From contig JACGCM010000452.1 of assembly GCA_014058105.1 (NCBI GenBank), positions 1 to 64,000 of the forward strand: DNA of 64,000 nucleotides, given 5' to 3'. The translations under genes were made by a program, and so were the position numbers. The notes below the pieces were generated by a model. It saw only the letters and a program-made list of their open reading frames with translations, was not told the DNA's origin and did not search any database. Of this stretch, positions 33,762 through 46,368 are shown in pieces; position 1 is the stretch's first letter; each line of letters begins with the position of its first letter. The stretch is from Kingdonia uniflora (taxonomy: Eukaryota > Streptophyta > Magnoliopsida > Ranunculales > Circaeasteraceae).

Positions 33762-34339
33762 TGTAGGGACTTGTCCCTCAATCTCACTTAAAATCGAGCT
33801 CGCGAAGCTCGATTTACCTCTATCTCAAGCTCACACAATTTTAGCACTTAATACTCTAGTCAACATCCAAACCAGCCCCACGAACTACTCAAGAACGTGG
33901 ATCGAGCTAAACCCAGAAAACGAAATCCAGTCAAAGACACCTGTCTCCCATGAACTTGTCAGTTATTCAGTCAACCGCCACTAACCACATTATTCAGAAA
34001 ACGTGTTCCAGCACGACAAAGAGCTATGGGAAAAGCCTATATAAGGAAAAGTTCCAAAAATGACAGGAACCAAAAAAATTACGCAAACTTCTTATTTACG
34101 AGATCAAGCGCATTTATATATTTAGAGATCACTTGGAATAAAGATATCCACTTCAAGCAATAAATATACTTTTACAAAAATCCTCCATACGAGGTCGTGA
34201 TTTTTTTACCTATTCTGAGGTTTTCCACGCTAAAAACACCAGCATCCATTTCTTACTTTCTATTAGAATATCGTTATAGGTTTATTGGTGTGATAGCTAA
34301 TTTCTAATCTTTTCGAGCTTACAAAATTTGGCCATTACA
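33762..34339 (+). repeat. Right LTR of Tat1
   Basis: 578 bp, same TATA box at 34038-34045; preceded by the purine-rich GCGAGGGGGTGAT. Confidence 0.92.
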
Positions 34340-34344
34340 GGTTA

Positions 34345-34437
34345 AGTCTTGTGACCTAATACAGAAAAATCAATTATCAATAATATATCTACTCTTCTCT
34401 CATGTTTATTTCATGTTAAACTAATAGAATAGAGTAT
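34345..34437 (+). repeat. Copia LTR fragment, right of the Tat1 insertion
   Basis: AGTCTTGTGACCTAATACAG to AGAGTATTATCA, matching the last part of the 24378 LTR. With 26649-26722 it restores the LTR around one GGTTA. Confidence 0.75.
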
Positions 34438-34439
34438 TA

Positions 34440-36680
34440 TCAAATAGTTAATTTGTTGTATAATAGCTTATATCTGTTATATAAAGGTAGTCGAATGGAT
34501 CTACCTACTCATAAAGTGCTTATTAATAATCAGATAAGTCATGATAACTGTCTAATAGACAATGGGCACTCGATCCTATGAGATTAAAATGTACTTCTTG
34601 TCTTTGACTATATCGGGGACATCACAACTGTGATTACGTCAGCGGATATCATAGGGGGCTCAGGGAGTGCCATACTATTACTTCCTAACGATACAATACA
34701 AGGTACTAAGTCCGCTTTGTATTCTAGTAAGTTCACCAGAAGTTTACTCAGCTTTATAATATACAAGATAACGGTTATCAAGTAAAAGTAATAGGGGACG
34801 ATAAGAGCCAGGTTTTGTGTATCACCTATTCGGCTAAAGGTCAAGAAATCATATTGGAATGGTATCCAATATATGGTTCAAGCTTTATTACATTGTTTTT
34901 AGGTATGTCGAAACATATGCAATCACTAATTTTTTTCCGTTGCAGGAGAAAATGTTTAGGATTTGGTATGGCTATTCCAGACATCCTGGAATACGGATAA
35001 GGAGGAATATTTTCAATAGTACCTCTAGACATTCACTGACATAATGGAAGATTTGAGTAATACAAGATTTCCCGTGTAATGCCTGCTCCCTAGGAAAGAT
35101 AATTACCCAACCTAGTAAGACCAATGTTGAGTTGGAGTCTCCAGCCTTTCTACAGTGTATCGTTAATGGGATAGATGTCGAGCATCCAATAGTACCCCAT
35201 GTCCATACCTAGAATAGGATGCCAGGGAATCTAATCAAGCGATTCAAGCTAATTATACGGCCATAGCTATTACAATCACAACTGTCGGCTATTGTGTGGG
35301 GCCATGCATTTTGCATGTTACCACCTTGATTAGAATCTGCCCAACATCAGATAATCAATATTCCCTAAAGCTACTAGTAACTGGGATCGAGCCCAGTGTC
35401 GCCCATCTGCAAAAATTTGTACGTTCCAAGCAGGTGATGGTCGCAATGCTTCAACATAAGAAGATGGGATCCCAATATCAGTTAGGTATATACATGGGTT
35501 ATGATTAGCCATATATCATCCGATACTTGGAACCCACGACCAATGATGTATTTACTGCGAGATTCATAGACTATCACTTTAATGATACCATATTCCTAGC
35601 ACTGGGGGAGATATGGCAGTCAATACTGAGGATGTTTCCAAGATTAATAGGAAAATGCCATCATTGTCTTATCTAAATTCTCTTACCAGCCAAGGTGATA
35701 AAGAAGTACATTAGATTCTACACTTGCAGGAAATTGCCAATGATTTGCCAGATCCATTTGGCAATGCTGCTAAAGTAACCAAGGTGCATATACCTGTAAG
35801 TAATGTACCTGTACAACTGGATGTTCAGGGAACTAGTATGCTCCCCACAAATGAATTAAAGTCGTGCATCGCAAGAGGACATCCCACTGAAAAGGATGTT
35901 GAGTCGGGGGCTAAAAAATAGTGTACAAGAAAAAAAAGACTAATGGTGCAGTCATTTCATCGAGGATGAAACCTCCGATTAATAGGGCAATAATAACTAT
36001 GCATCCATGTGACATGCCCGTTGAGGCATATTTACATGATAATTGAGAGATCTCAATTAACTTTTTCAGTAATGACACCACGTGGGATCATTTAGAAGTA
36101 GATGTCTACAACATATTCACTTTCGCTGCTATGCTTGCCATCAAGGATGATGATCAAGAACAACTCACTATAGACAAAAGTGAATATGTTGAGCTCAGTT
36201 CGCTTGATAAACGTGAGGTGCTTGGAATAATAATTAATAGGCATGATGCCATCTAACGTGTCAGGTATAAATGGGTATTCATGCAAAAATGTAATGAACA
36301 CAGGGGCATTGTTAGGTATAAAGCAAGACTAGTTGCTTAGGGTTTCTTTCAGAGATTTGGCATCGATTACGTTGAAACCTACTATCTAGTCATAAATGTT
36401 ATAACATTTTGTTACTTGATCAGTCTGTCAGTCATTGTGAATGAGCCAGACATGCATCTTAATGATGTAGTTACCACATATCAATATTATAAATTAGATA
36501 TGGAATTATACATGAAGCTACCCAAGGGGTATAGGCTTCCGGAAGTGGCAAATCCCAACATATTGTGCCTTGGTAATAAAGCTGGATAAGCTATTGTACC
36601 GTTTAAAGCAGTCAGGGCTCATGTGGCATTATAAGTACTGAAATGTTATAATTTATAGAACCTAAAATAAGTCATTTTGG
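34440..36680 (+). pseudogene. Ty1/copia pol remnant with the integrase core deleted
   Basis: Decayed plus-strand copia pol. Protease region near 34560-34760 (DNGHSIL, then GGSGSAILLLPNDT and SKFTRSLLSF). Pre-integrase region near 34960 (HPGIRIRRNI). The integrase catalytic core is missing: sequence jumps from NVELESPAFLQ (about 35120) to the integrase C-terminal part (WGHAFCML, LVTGIEPSVAHLQKF, MGSQYQLGIYMGYD, VFTARFIDYHFNDT, 35300-35600). Reverse transcriptase begins near 36240 (VRYKARLV, QRFGIDYVETY, ELYMKLPKGYRLPE) and breaks off near 36680. Many stops. It may belong with the copia LTR it follows. Confidence 0.8.
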
Positions 36681-36702
36681 CTGTCCTGAGTTGTTAATAA
36701 GT

Positions 36703-36740
36703 CACTACACCAAAATAGTAATTTTGCCGCATCTTTTTTG
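36703..36740 (+). mobile_element. CACTA-like terminus, partner end not found
   Basis: CACTACACCAAAATAGTAAT followed by TTTGCCGC and TTTACCGCGG repeats, the look of a non-autonomous CACTA (En/Spm) left end. No inverted partner ending GGTGTAGTG was found in the window. Confidence 0.4.
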
Positions 36741-37879
36741 CAGTTTACCGCGGATTTCTACCATGATAATCATAACACAGAGTAAATCCATAGAAAATCC
36801 TAGTTTAGTCCGTGGTAATTTTTGCTTTATTTTTTTCCATTACATTGATCCGTTCCTCTTCTGTTTTCCATTTCAACTCTTCAAAACCAAAACTCAACCG
36901 AAAACCTAATTTCAATTTAACATCTACACAGAGCAGTATCTGATTTAGTAAATGATCGATTTTGGATGTGATTTGCAGTTAGGTGGAATTGAGGTTTAAG
37001 GTGATTATCTCTCTCTCTCTCTAGATTTTAATTTGGTCGTAATTAAATTTGAAGAATTGAAGATCTGATTTGGATTCTTAGTGGGTTTTTCCTCTCAAAA
37101 TTGTGGGTAATGGTAGGGTTGGCATCAATTTCTCCTCCTAGTTTTGAAGAAAATTCCATGGGTAAACGTACGGGGTTTGTTCAATTTGGATTGTGGGGTT
37201 TTAAGAGTATTAACAATTTTTTCAATTATTTTCTTTGTTTGTAACTTAGGTTTTGTGATTGAATAATGAAAGATGTTTGTGTAATGAAATTGAGGCGATT
37301 GGGGGTTTTGTAGGTTTATCTTCCATTTCTATTCTTATGCAGGGTGTTGCTATTACAAAAAAGAATTCTTTATTACATAATACAACAAGAATTGAGGGTT
37401 TGGTAGATTGATTTAATATGTTTGATTGGGTAGGAGGTAGAACCATTGAAATGTCCGCAATGGATCTATAGCCAGATGCACTCCAAGTATGTCTTATCAT
37501 ATTTTTAGTGATGGGCTTTGAGGTACATATATTTCAATTTTAGTGCTTTGGTTATTTTTAGCATTCTCATCTCTTTCAAGAAATTAATATTGGAAAAATG
37601 CCTACTAAGGCTAGGGTTATTGTACAGAATAGTGATTAATATTCCTTTTTTATTGCAAATTTAATACCTCTAATTAAAATGTTTAAGGATTTACCAAAGA
37701 TGACCTTTATCGATTGACGCCCCAACTTAACATCAATATTTAGTTGTGCATATGCATGTGCCAGCTATTTTAGCTCTAGTCTTAATATAAAGTAAGATAT
37801 TCGTCAACTGATCATGTTTGGGTTGTGAGGTTTGGTTTAAAAGAGTAAAGTTAGGGGTTTTAAAACCATACCCATGATA
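36741..37879. other. Non-coding region
   Basis: Gene-leader-like sequence with a short (CT)n run at about 37008-37022. It could be host DNA carried by the CACTA-like element. No exon could be supported. Confidence 0.35.
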
Positions 37880-39437
37880 TCAATGTGGCTAAAAGAGAAG
37901 AATAAGCCAGTTAATGTCTCTAAATCAGAACAAGGCATTCAAGGGGGAGATACTATGATTGACAAAGATAAGAGTACAAATGCCAAAGAGAGCCCTCACA
38001 CAACCATAGGGGTGAGTTCTAGCTTTCTAAAAGCGCCTTGAAGAGGCAGATAAGGAAAGGTATGAGAGATGAGTTGGATAATTAAGGCAAGGGAGGAGTG
38101 CATGAAACCTTCTTCCATGGGGAAGTACCTAAATCCTACTAATAAAAGGGAAGTACCCCAGGGCAATAGGAAAGAATCATATAATATCATTTGAGGGTTA
38201 CTATTTCTAAGACTAGGAGTTTGAGAGATTGGGAGATAGTTCAAATTTACCTTAAAATGGAGATCATATCAAATACAAAATATTATGAGAATGAGGGAGG
38301 CATGGGAGTAGCATGCAATACTTATGATGTTTCCTCTCTTGCAGGTATTTGTTTTGTAGAGCGGAAGAGCCCTTTTTTTAGGGGTCTATACCAACCAAAA
38401 GAACAGTTTTCTTTTGGTATCAGGGGGACTGGAAAGGGAGCGACCAACCCCTATTTTTGCTAATGGAGGCCATGATATCAAAACTATACCTACTAAGTTG
38501 TTAAATATGAGAAAATTCCTGGGCAAGGCCAGGGAGGGTTGGAATGGGAACTGTCTTATGAGCAGCATATCCTTCTTTAGGATTTGTTATTATGTTTTGA
38601 AGAACCCCACTTCTAAATATAACATGCTAATTCCCAACAATAAAGATGTTATTGGTGGCATAGCTTTTCAGAGCAAGGATGTTAGGCTATTGACCACTAG
38701 AAGGTACCTCAAAACTAGCAAAACAAGTTTAAATAAGGCTATTAGACATATATTTAAAGTTGGTTTTGTAGGAAAAGGCTATCATCTACTTTATTGGTAC
38801 CAAGGGAACCATTGTGCACAATTAGTGAAGGATCATTGGAATGAGTTTTTATTTTGGTGGACCAACCTAAAGGTACAGTGGTGCTCTGGTGGGGACTACT
38901 GGCCAATAACTCAAATCTCCAATTGTTTGGGTGTTTGGGGTTATGGGATCCCCCAGTTTTGGGGTTTTTAGAGAGAATCTTGAAAAAAATAAAAAAAATG
39001 AGGCAGGTTTTACCCTTAGACTATATCCAGCTTTTGTGAACTCAATGTTGGCTTCGTTTAGCTTGGATGCTTACTATGTGAGCTCCCAATCTAAAGTTAC
39101 AACATTTTGGCCTAAAATAAAAAGTAAGGCAGGTACTACCCTTAAACTATATCCGGTTCTTTTGATAGACTCTCGACAAAGCCCCTGTAGCTCTAAGAAA
39201 ATGTGTAGGGACAGATGGACCATCTTGGGTGGGGCCATTGTACTTCTATTTCCCTTACTATAACATTCATGATAGGAGCTTTACAGGTGACTGGAGAAGC
39301 TGGTTCAGACACAACAAAGCTCAGGTTTGGAGGATTAATGCAACAAATAACTAGGTTATAAGTAGTTTAAAGAATGAAAATACTTATGAGTGGCAGACTG
39401 CTAAGGGGCTGGTATATCTAAACTCTTATTTGAATTG
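37880..39437 (+). pseudogene. Probable LINE B ORF1 region, badly decayed
   Basis: Lies just 5' of the LINE B ORF2 ATG, where ORF1 should be. Frames are broken. Readable bits such as IQGGDTMIDKDKSTNAKE look like a polar ORF1 tail, and a 185-codon frame at 38414-38971 (RHIFKVGFVGKGYHLLYWYQ) is unrecognised. No CCHC knuckle was found, so the call rests on position. Confidence 0.35.
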
Positions 39438-41612
39438 ATGTATTGCTTTACTATATGGAATATTAGGGGTCTAAACAGCCTTATGAAGCAAAATGAGATT
39501 AGGATCCTCATTGTCAGTAATAAATTGGCTCTTATTGGCATTACTGAAACTAAGACTAGGAAAGGGCTGGAGAATAATGTGGTTAATTCTATTTGTCCCT
39601 CTTAGCATTATACTACCTGTACTAGCCCAATTAAAGGCAAGATTCTGCTTTGCTGGGATCCTAGTATCCTTGAGGTGGTTGCTATTGCTAGGTTTAACCA
39701 AGTGATAGACTGTAGTATTAAAGCTAGGAATGATAAATTTATGTGTTTTATTGTTTATGCATCTAATGAACCAAGTAAGAGAGTTTTGTTGTGGGATGAT
39801 CTAAAGATTTTTGTTAGCTGTTATAGGGGGATCCCATAGGTTGTAGCTGGGGATTTTAATACTCCTTTCTCCTGTTGGGATAAAGTAGGGGGGGAGAACA
39901 ATTTTAAATCATGTTGTTGACCTTTATACTGATCTCCCTTATATGACCAAGTTGAGTGATATGAGATATAAAGGATGCAAGTTTACTTGGAGTAATAGGG
40001 CCCTTGGGAGGGAGAAAATTATGAGTAAACTTGATAGAGTTCTTATTAGTGAGGACTGGAGTAATCTATTTGATGCTTCTGAGGCTGAGTTTCTTAATGC
40101 TAAAATTTTTTATCACAACCTTGCTATTTTTGGGCTTGTTAAACCCTTTGCCTCAGCAAAAAAAACTTTTAAATATTATAATTTTTGGGCTAATGAATCT
40201 AATTTCAAAAACACTCTTAAGAGTGTTTGGGAGGGCTATACATGTATCAGTTGTACAATATACTAAGGATAACTAGGGCTTCCTTGAGAGTCTGGAACAA
40301 GGAGAAAAATATTGTGCTCTCTGGTTCTATTAAGGAAGCTAGTATAGCAAGCTTGAGAGTATCCAATCTACTCTCCAAATTGAACACCTTAATAATGTTA
40401 TTAATATGGAGGAATAAGAGGCTATTCATAATTACTCTTATCTGGCCAACAAAGAAGAATCTATGTGTAAACAACTTGCTAGAACTAAGTGGCTTCAGCT
40501 AGGGGACCAAAATACTAGTTTCTTTCATAAGAGTGCTAAAGCAAGGAAATCAGGGAATGTTCTTATGTCAATTGTTGATGAAAATGGTATTACTCCATTT
40601 GACTCTGCCATTGTGGGTAAGGCTGCTTAGGACTACTTTATTGATATTTTAGGTAGTGGGAACAAACTTATTGATGGCAATAATATTCTTAATGTGCCCT
40701 TTAAAAATACTGTGAAAGAAGAGTGCCACAAGAGCCTCATCAAGCACATTAGTGATGAAGAAATCAAGGATGTTTTGTTTAGAATTGGGGATTCCAAATC
40801 ACCTGGTCTTGATGGCTTCAATGCACACTTTTTAAAAAAAATTGGGAATTAGTTAAGATAGTATTCTTAAAGGCTGTTAAGAATTTCTTCATTAAAAATA
40901 GATGCTTAAACATGTGAATTCCGCTGCCATTACTCTTGTTCCTAAAGTTGAAAACCCATCCACCTTTAATGACTATATCTTGTTGTAATGTTGTCTATAA
41001 GGTGATTTCTAAAATTCTTACTACTAAAATGAAAGGGGTGTTGCCTAGTCTTGTGAGCTACAACCAATCTGCTTTTATTGAAGGGAGAAACATATCTGAT
41101 AATATCCTTTGAGGGGCTACAATAGGAATAGTACTGATAAGAATGCCACTATGAAAATTGACCTTAGGAAGGCCTATGACCTTATACAATGGGACACTAT
41201 TTTGTTTACTCTTAGGGCTTTGAAGTTTCCTAAACATTTTATAAAATAGATTAGATTATGTATAACTACTCCAAATTTTTTTGTATTTATATTAATAGAG
41301 GGATGGAAGGGTACTTTAGAGATAAGAGTAGGTTGAGACAAGGGGACCCAATGTCCCCATACCTCTTTGTGATGGTTATGGAAATATTTGGGGTCCTCGT
41401 GGAGGAGAAGGTTCAATCTAGTGATCTAAGGTTACATAAAAGATGCAAAGAACCCTTACTCACTTATCTTGAATTTGATGATGAACTTCTTGTCTACTTT
41501 TACAGTGATATTAAGTCTGCTCAAGCTGTGAAGGATTGACTGGGATGGAAATCAACCCGAATAAATCCAAGATTTACTTCAGTGGAGTTGATGATAATGT
41601 CAAGAATGCCAT
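39438..41612 (+). pseudogene. LINE B ORF2, part 1: endonuclease and reverse transcriptase
   Basis: ATG at 39438 opens MYCFTIWNIRGLN, the N-terminal block of an apurinic-type endonuclease, followed by LIGITETK (39530), VVAGDFNTPFSCWD (39840), CKFTWSNR and KLDRVLIS (40030). Reverse transcriptase blocks follow: SPGLDGFNAHFLKK (40800), [18 protein letters not shown] (41060), RQGDPMSPYLFVMVMEI (41335) and a decayed catalytic box (LEFDDELLV at 41470, in place of FADD). There are many stops and small frameshifts, mainly between 40100 and 41300. It continues after Tat2. Confidence 0.85.
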
Positions 41613-42128
41613 TGTAGGAGCACACTTCCGCTAGCTACGAGGTGGGAGGCCGCTGAACGACCCCTCCACTAGAAGCAGGAACGCTCCAACTAGCACCAAT
41701 TGGCCAGGTCATCTCGCAAACTCCCTGCTAACGACAAGCAGGTCTTGGGCTGGGACTCGCCTTAAGACTGTAGAGCCATTGCGAGCACAGCCGACGACGA
41801 GCCATTCATTATCCCCTCTGCCCGCGTGGAAATGTAGAAGCTTACGAATCTGAAGGGACATCTTAGGAATTACACAAAGCATGTGAGCAGGGGTACTCCT
41901 AGGCCAAACCCTCCCTATAAGTAGAAGTGGGGAAGCGACCTAAGGGGAGGACCTTCTTCTTCATCTTCTTCTTCTTTTGCCTCTTCTTCTTCTGGAGAGA
42001 ACTAGCTAAGTCAAGGAGACAGGGTAAAACCTGGAGATAGTCGAGTGGTGCCCTCCTCCAGTGGAAAGTATCAAGCCAAAAATGATTATACACTCATTTA
42101 TGTCCCTGAGAGGAATCACGGGATAGCA
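41613..42128 (+). repeat. Left LTR of Tat2
   Basis: 516 bp, with a TATA box (TATAAGTA) at 41916-41923 and a (CTT)n-rich stretch after it. Confidence 0.92.
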
Positions 42129-42146
42129 ATTGGCGCCGTCGGCGTT
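42129..42146 (+). other. Primer-binding site of Tat2
   Basis: ATTGGCGCCGTCGGCGTT directly after the left LTR, the GGCGCCG type used by Tat/Ogre-like elements. Confidence 0.75.
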
Positions 42147-42172
42147 CCCCTTTCAACTTCGACCAAGCAACG

Positions 42173-43963
42173 ATGGTGGTTTCTACCCAAAACCAATCCC
42201 AAGAGCAGGCTATAGCCGAGATGCGAGCCACATTGTTACAGTTGCAACAGCAAATGCCCACTAAGGAGGACCAAATCTGCCAACTCCAACAGGCCAACGA
42301 TGAACTACGCGATACCCTCGTCTCTGGACTTCAACAGCCACCCTAAGGCCTGGCGGTCTCCGCTTCTGTTAGCGAGTCTACGCCACACGAAGCCACACAC
42401 GGTAATGGTATTTTGTCCCCAGTTTATGGTCTGGTATACGCGCACCAGCCCACGCCGCTTCACCACCAGTACCCACCTCCTCGAGGATCTCTAGTAACCC
42501 CGGTCCTCCATCGCCCCACTACATGGCTTCACCCTCCTTTACACCATTTTATAAGGCCACCTCAGCAATGACCAATTTGCCAGCTTAGCCGTAATGACCC
42601 ACCGCCACCCAGTTCCTACGGAGTGCAGTATAGCGAAATACGACCCTCTGCTCTCGTAGCTGACTTCAGAGCCTAGCATGGCGACGACTATACAAACACC
42701 CCACAGTGGCACCAGCCATACAACCCCGACGACCCCTCTTACCCACCTGGGCATGGCTACCGACCCCATACTACGATATCTTGCCAACAATGACCGATTC
42801 CATGATCGGTACCCCGGCATGCCTCCTTTTGAACAACCTTACGAGCAGGACCACAAAAGGTACTATGAAGAATCATCCACCAGAGGCTGGGTCACCACCA
42901 GATAGGACCCCAGCATCCATGACCAACTACCATTAGCAGCCGCCTCCGTGGAGGCGCTAATAAAAAATATGCAAGGTACTGATCCTAGTAGGCGGTTAAC
43001 CAAGGAAACCTTCTGCTAGATCTATAACACACCTTTCACGATGGCCATCTGAAGTTACGTCCGAGGCCAGAGTTACTCTCGGCCAAAGGTAGAAGCCTTT
43101 ACCGGAAGTCAGGGCCCCGACCAACATCTCTCCAAATTCCAGTACAGCATCGACATACAATATTAAACTGACGAGCACATGAGCCGCCTGTTCCCCTTGA
43201 CCTTGTCCGGCGGGACCCTCACCTGGTTTTAGAGTCTCAAACCTAACTCTATCTCCACGTTTGAGCAACTCTCACTGGCTTCATCGAAAAGCACCGACAC
43301 AACCAACAAGAAGCAGTTAGCAGAGTTGTTTTCTTTGAAGCAGCGGGTCGGCGAAACCATCGACTCCTTCCATTCAAGATTTAAGAGCAAACTCACCCTC
43401 ATTGGACGGTTCAATGCCCTAATCGCCTGTCTCGCCTTCATGGGTACCTGCCTTCCTGGCTCTAAACTCTGCGAGGCCTTGCACATGAAGCACCCCGAAA
43501 TACTCGAGCACCTTTACGAGAAGGTCTGAAAATGCCAGAACGTGGAGGCAGACAATTGTGCTTTCGCCTCGCAAATAGCCGCCCTCCTCAGTACTACCTC
43601 CGCACCCGAGGGATCTGCCACGCGACCCTAATAACGGCTAGAGCAAGAGGCACATGGGATGCGATCTCCAAGTTAAAATAAAACCCCCACGGGATGGACG
43701 ACCAAGAGCCTCAAGGTGGGATCGGTATTCCCCCAGTGACCTTACTCTTAAACGGTCGAACCTCCACGCTGTCATCAAGAATGACCCCGACTATAGGAAA
43801 CTGCGTCCAAAGCCTGACCGCCCCAGATGCCCATACTGCGTAAACTACGACATCCATGGACACGCTACCGAGGAGTACTATGATCTCATCAATATGAATA
43901 AGACTTGGTTCCACCAAGGATGTTATACCCAGTACCTCAAGCGGCCAATCTCATCTGCTGACT
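42173..43963 (+). pseudogene. Tat2 gag
   Basis: ATG at 42173 starts a Gln-rich helical segment (SQEQAIAEMRATLLQLQQQM, EDQICQLQQANDELRD). The retrotransposon gag domain is at 43040-43560 (VEAFTGSQGPDQHLSKFQYS, GGTLTWF, FSLKQRVGETIDSFHSRFKS, CEALHMKHPEILEHL). A zinc-knuckle-like CPYCVNYDIHGHATEEYYDL follows at 43830, with the last ligand lost. Several stops and frameshifts, mainly in 42300-43000. Confidence 0.8.
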
Positions 43964-44007
43964 GACTCCCTCACATACCCCTCGACCAGCCCATAACAAC
44001 CGTATAG

Positions 44008-44690
44008 GCACAAGGGCATGTGGCAGTGTACGAAATGATCTTGGGGGACCTTAATAAAGTACCATCACGATATGTAGTTTCCAACTCCACAAAGCAGTGT
44101 TTTCGCTTAACCAAGAACCAATGTACGGCCCACGGAATTGAGGCAGGCACCGAGATGACACACGAGCTGGTAATCTATTTCACCGACAATGACCATGGTT
44201 TTGTCTCCTATCCACATGATGACGCTTTAGTCATTTGGATCGTAATAGGGGGTATCCTCCTTAAGCGCATACTGGTAGACTAGGATAATAGTGGCAACAT
44301 CTTGTATTATGATGCCCTCACAAACATGAACATGCAAGATTGCCTAGCACCATCCAAAATAGAGATCTCAGGTTTTAATGGGTCCACTGAACGGGAGCTC
44401 GTCAGTTAGGTATAGGCCGGCCCAGTCATGGTACCCACCATGTTTTTCGTCATCAACAGGCCCACAGTCCATTACAACGGCATCCTGGGATGCGACTGGA
44501 TCCACGCTATGAAGGCGGTCCCCTCTTCTTATCATCAGGTAATACACTTCCCCATAATATTTGGCCCATACCAGATACGAGGTTGCCAGGTCGCGGCCTG
44601 TATTTGCTATGCCAACTCTCTAAAAAATTTGATAGACCGTGAGAAGTCCTTGAAAAAGAGGAAGAGTATCGCCACTGAGGACTAGCAACG
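44008..44690 (+). pseudogene. Tat2 protease region
   Basis: A retropepsin-type domain: HDDALVIWIVIGGILLKRIL then VD followed by a stop where the active-site Asp-x-Gly block should be (VD.DNSGNILYYDAL, 44275-44320). Then VMVPTMFFVINRPTVHYNGI and LGCDWIHAMKAVPSSYHQ, the usual region between protease and RT in this lineage. Confidence 0.75.
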
Positions 44691-44969
44691 AACGGGGAAT
44701 GAGCCCATGATGGTGGACTCATCTCCCGCTCTTTGCTGCCCCAACATGCCAATAAAAATAGATGCACAACCCTCTAATCAGAACGATGTAGATATAGGAA
44801 CGTTCAGCAAAGACTGAACGCCACCTCTGGTGGAGCCAGTCAATAAGATTAACCTCGACAGCCCCACGAGAACAACGTATATTGGTTCCTTAGTGACAGG
44901 TGACGAGCGCTCGGACCTTATACCCTTCTCCAGTAGTACAAAAACATCTTCACCTGGTTATTTGCCAAA

Positions 44970-46330
44970 ATGCCAGGTATAGACCCCGACGTGGCCTGTC
45001 ATCACTTGCACGTTAATGACAAAGCTACCCCCGTTAAGCAAAAACCATGCCGAACAGCCCCAAGGTTATGAGGAGCCATAAACGATGAGATCCAAAAGTT
45101 ACTACAGGCAGGGTTTATCTAATCCGTGGACTGCCCACGATGGGTAGCCAATGTGGTGGTCGTCCCTAAGAAGAATGGGAAAACACGGGTCTGTATCGAT
45201 TTCACCGACCTCTTTAGACATTGTCCAAAGGATAGGTTTCTTATGCCCGTCATCACCAGACCAGTCGATTCCATGGTCGGGCATGAGCGATTGTCTTTCA
45301 TAGACGGTTACTTCGGGTACAACCAAATACCATCTTATAAGACCAAAAATGTACTTCCTTCACCACTGAGCAGAATCTGTATTGTTATACCGCCATGCCC
45401 TTCAGCCTGAAGAATGAAGGATCTACTTACCAGTGCCTCGACACTGCGATGCTTGAAGATCTATTAGGGAAAAGTGTTGAAGTCTACATTGATGATATGC
45501 TCGTCAAGAGCAGGCAGAGCGCCAACCATCTCAACGAACTCGAAGCCGTCTTCAAAAAGCTGCGATCCTATAAGATGCGACTAAACCCCAAGAAATGCAG
45601 CTTTGGAGTCTCCTCGGGGAAGTTCTTCGGGCACCTAGTCACTCAGCGAAGAATTGAGTCTGTCCCCGATCAGATCTGCGCTCCCGCCTGTATACCCTCA
45701 CCACAGACGCTAAAACAGGTTCAAGCCCTTGTGGGAAAATTTGCCGCACTCAGCCGCTTTATTTATAAAGCCTCCTATAAATGCCATCTTCTATTCCAAT
45801 GTATCCATGATAACAGAAACTGCCAATAGAATAATGAATGCGAGGCTACCTTCTAGGATATATTACGATACTTGGCCACCCCCCCCCCAATCCTCAGTAC
45901 ACCAAAAGAACACGAGCTGCTGGGCTTGTATCTTAGGAACACATATGAATCTATCATCGCAGTCCTCATATGTACGGATAACCGAACTGAGAAACCCGCA
46001 TACTTCATCAGGAAAACCTTATTGAGAGTAAAATCTGATACTCCACAGTAGAAAAATAGGCCCTCGCCCTGGTAAATGCCTCCCAAAAATTACGACCATC
46101 CTTCCAAGCCCACCGAATCAAGGTCATCACCACCCAACCTTTACGAGAGGTATTCACAAAAAAAGATAAAACTCGCCGCATCATAAAATGGGCATTTACT
46201 CTAGAGGAATTTGACATCCACTTTGAGTCGAGGCTCACTGTCAAAGGTCCGGCAGTCGTAGACCTCCTCGCCGACCTCCCCATTGATGATGATAACTGGA
46301 ACAGTGACAAGGATGACGACCATGGCTCTC
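44970..46330 (+). pseudogene. Tat2 reverse transcriptase and RNase H
   Basis: RT blocks: MPGIDPDVACHHL, CPRWVANVVVVPKKNGKTRV, LMPVITRPVDSMVGHERLSF, a frameshift near 45390, then MPFSLKNEGSTYQ and VEVYIDDMLVKSRQS with the YIDD centre intact (45480-45520), RLNPKKCSFGVSSGKFFGHL and VQALVGKFAALSRFI. RNase H follows in broken frames to the LTVKGPAVVDLLADLP block near 46290. Confidence 0.88.
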
Positions 46331-46368
46331 CTTCAGATGATGACGAGTCGGCCTATACTAAGGGATGA

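Larger units (their letters stand above)
26723..34339 (+). mobile_element. Tat1: Ty3/gypsy Tat-lineage retrotransposon, 7.6 kb, TSD GGTTA
   Basis: LTRs at 26723-27298 and 33762-34339 (576 and 578 bp, TGTAGGGAC...CCATTACA) flank the element, with GGTTA duplicated at 26718-26722 and 34340-34344. A primer-site-like TTGCACCGTCTGTGGG follows the left LTR and GCGAGGGGGTGAT precedes the right. The interior holds a gag start, then by deletion the end of RT, RNase H, a second (archaeal-type) RNase H diagnostic of Tat, integrase, a 160-bp tandem array and extra coiled-coil coding sequence on both strands. The LTRs differ at roughly 8% of positions over the first 215 bases compared by eye. Non-autonomous. 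Confidence 0.93.

Noticed and set aside
24378..34437. One large copia element with LTRs at 24378 and 34437
   Set aside because: The LTR pieces lie in mixed orientations and are separated by repeat B and an inverted LTR; several insertions fit better.
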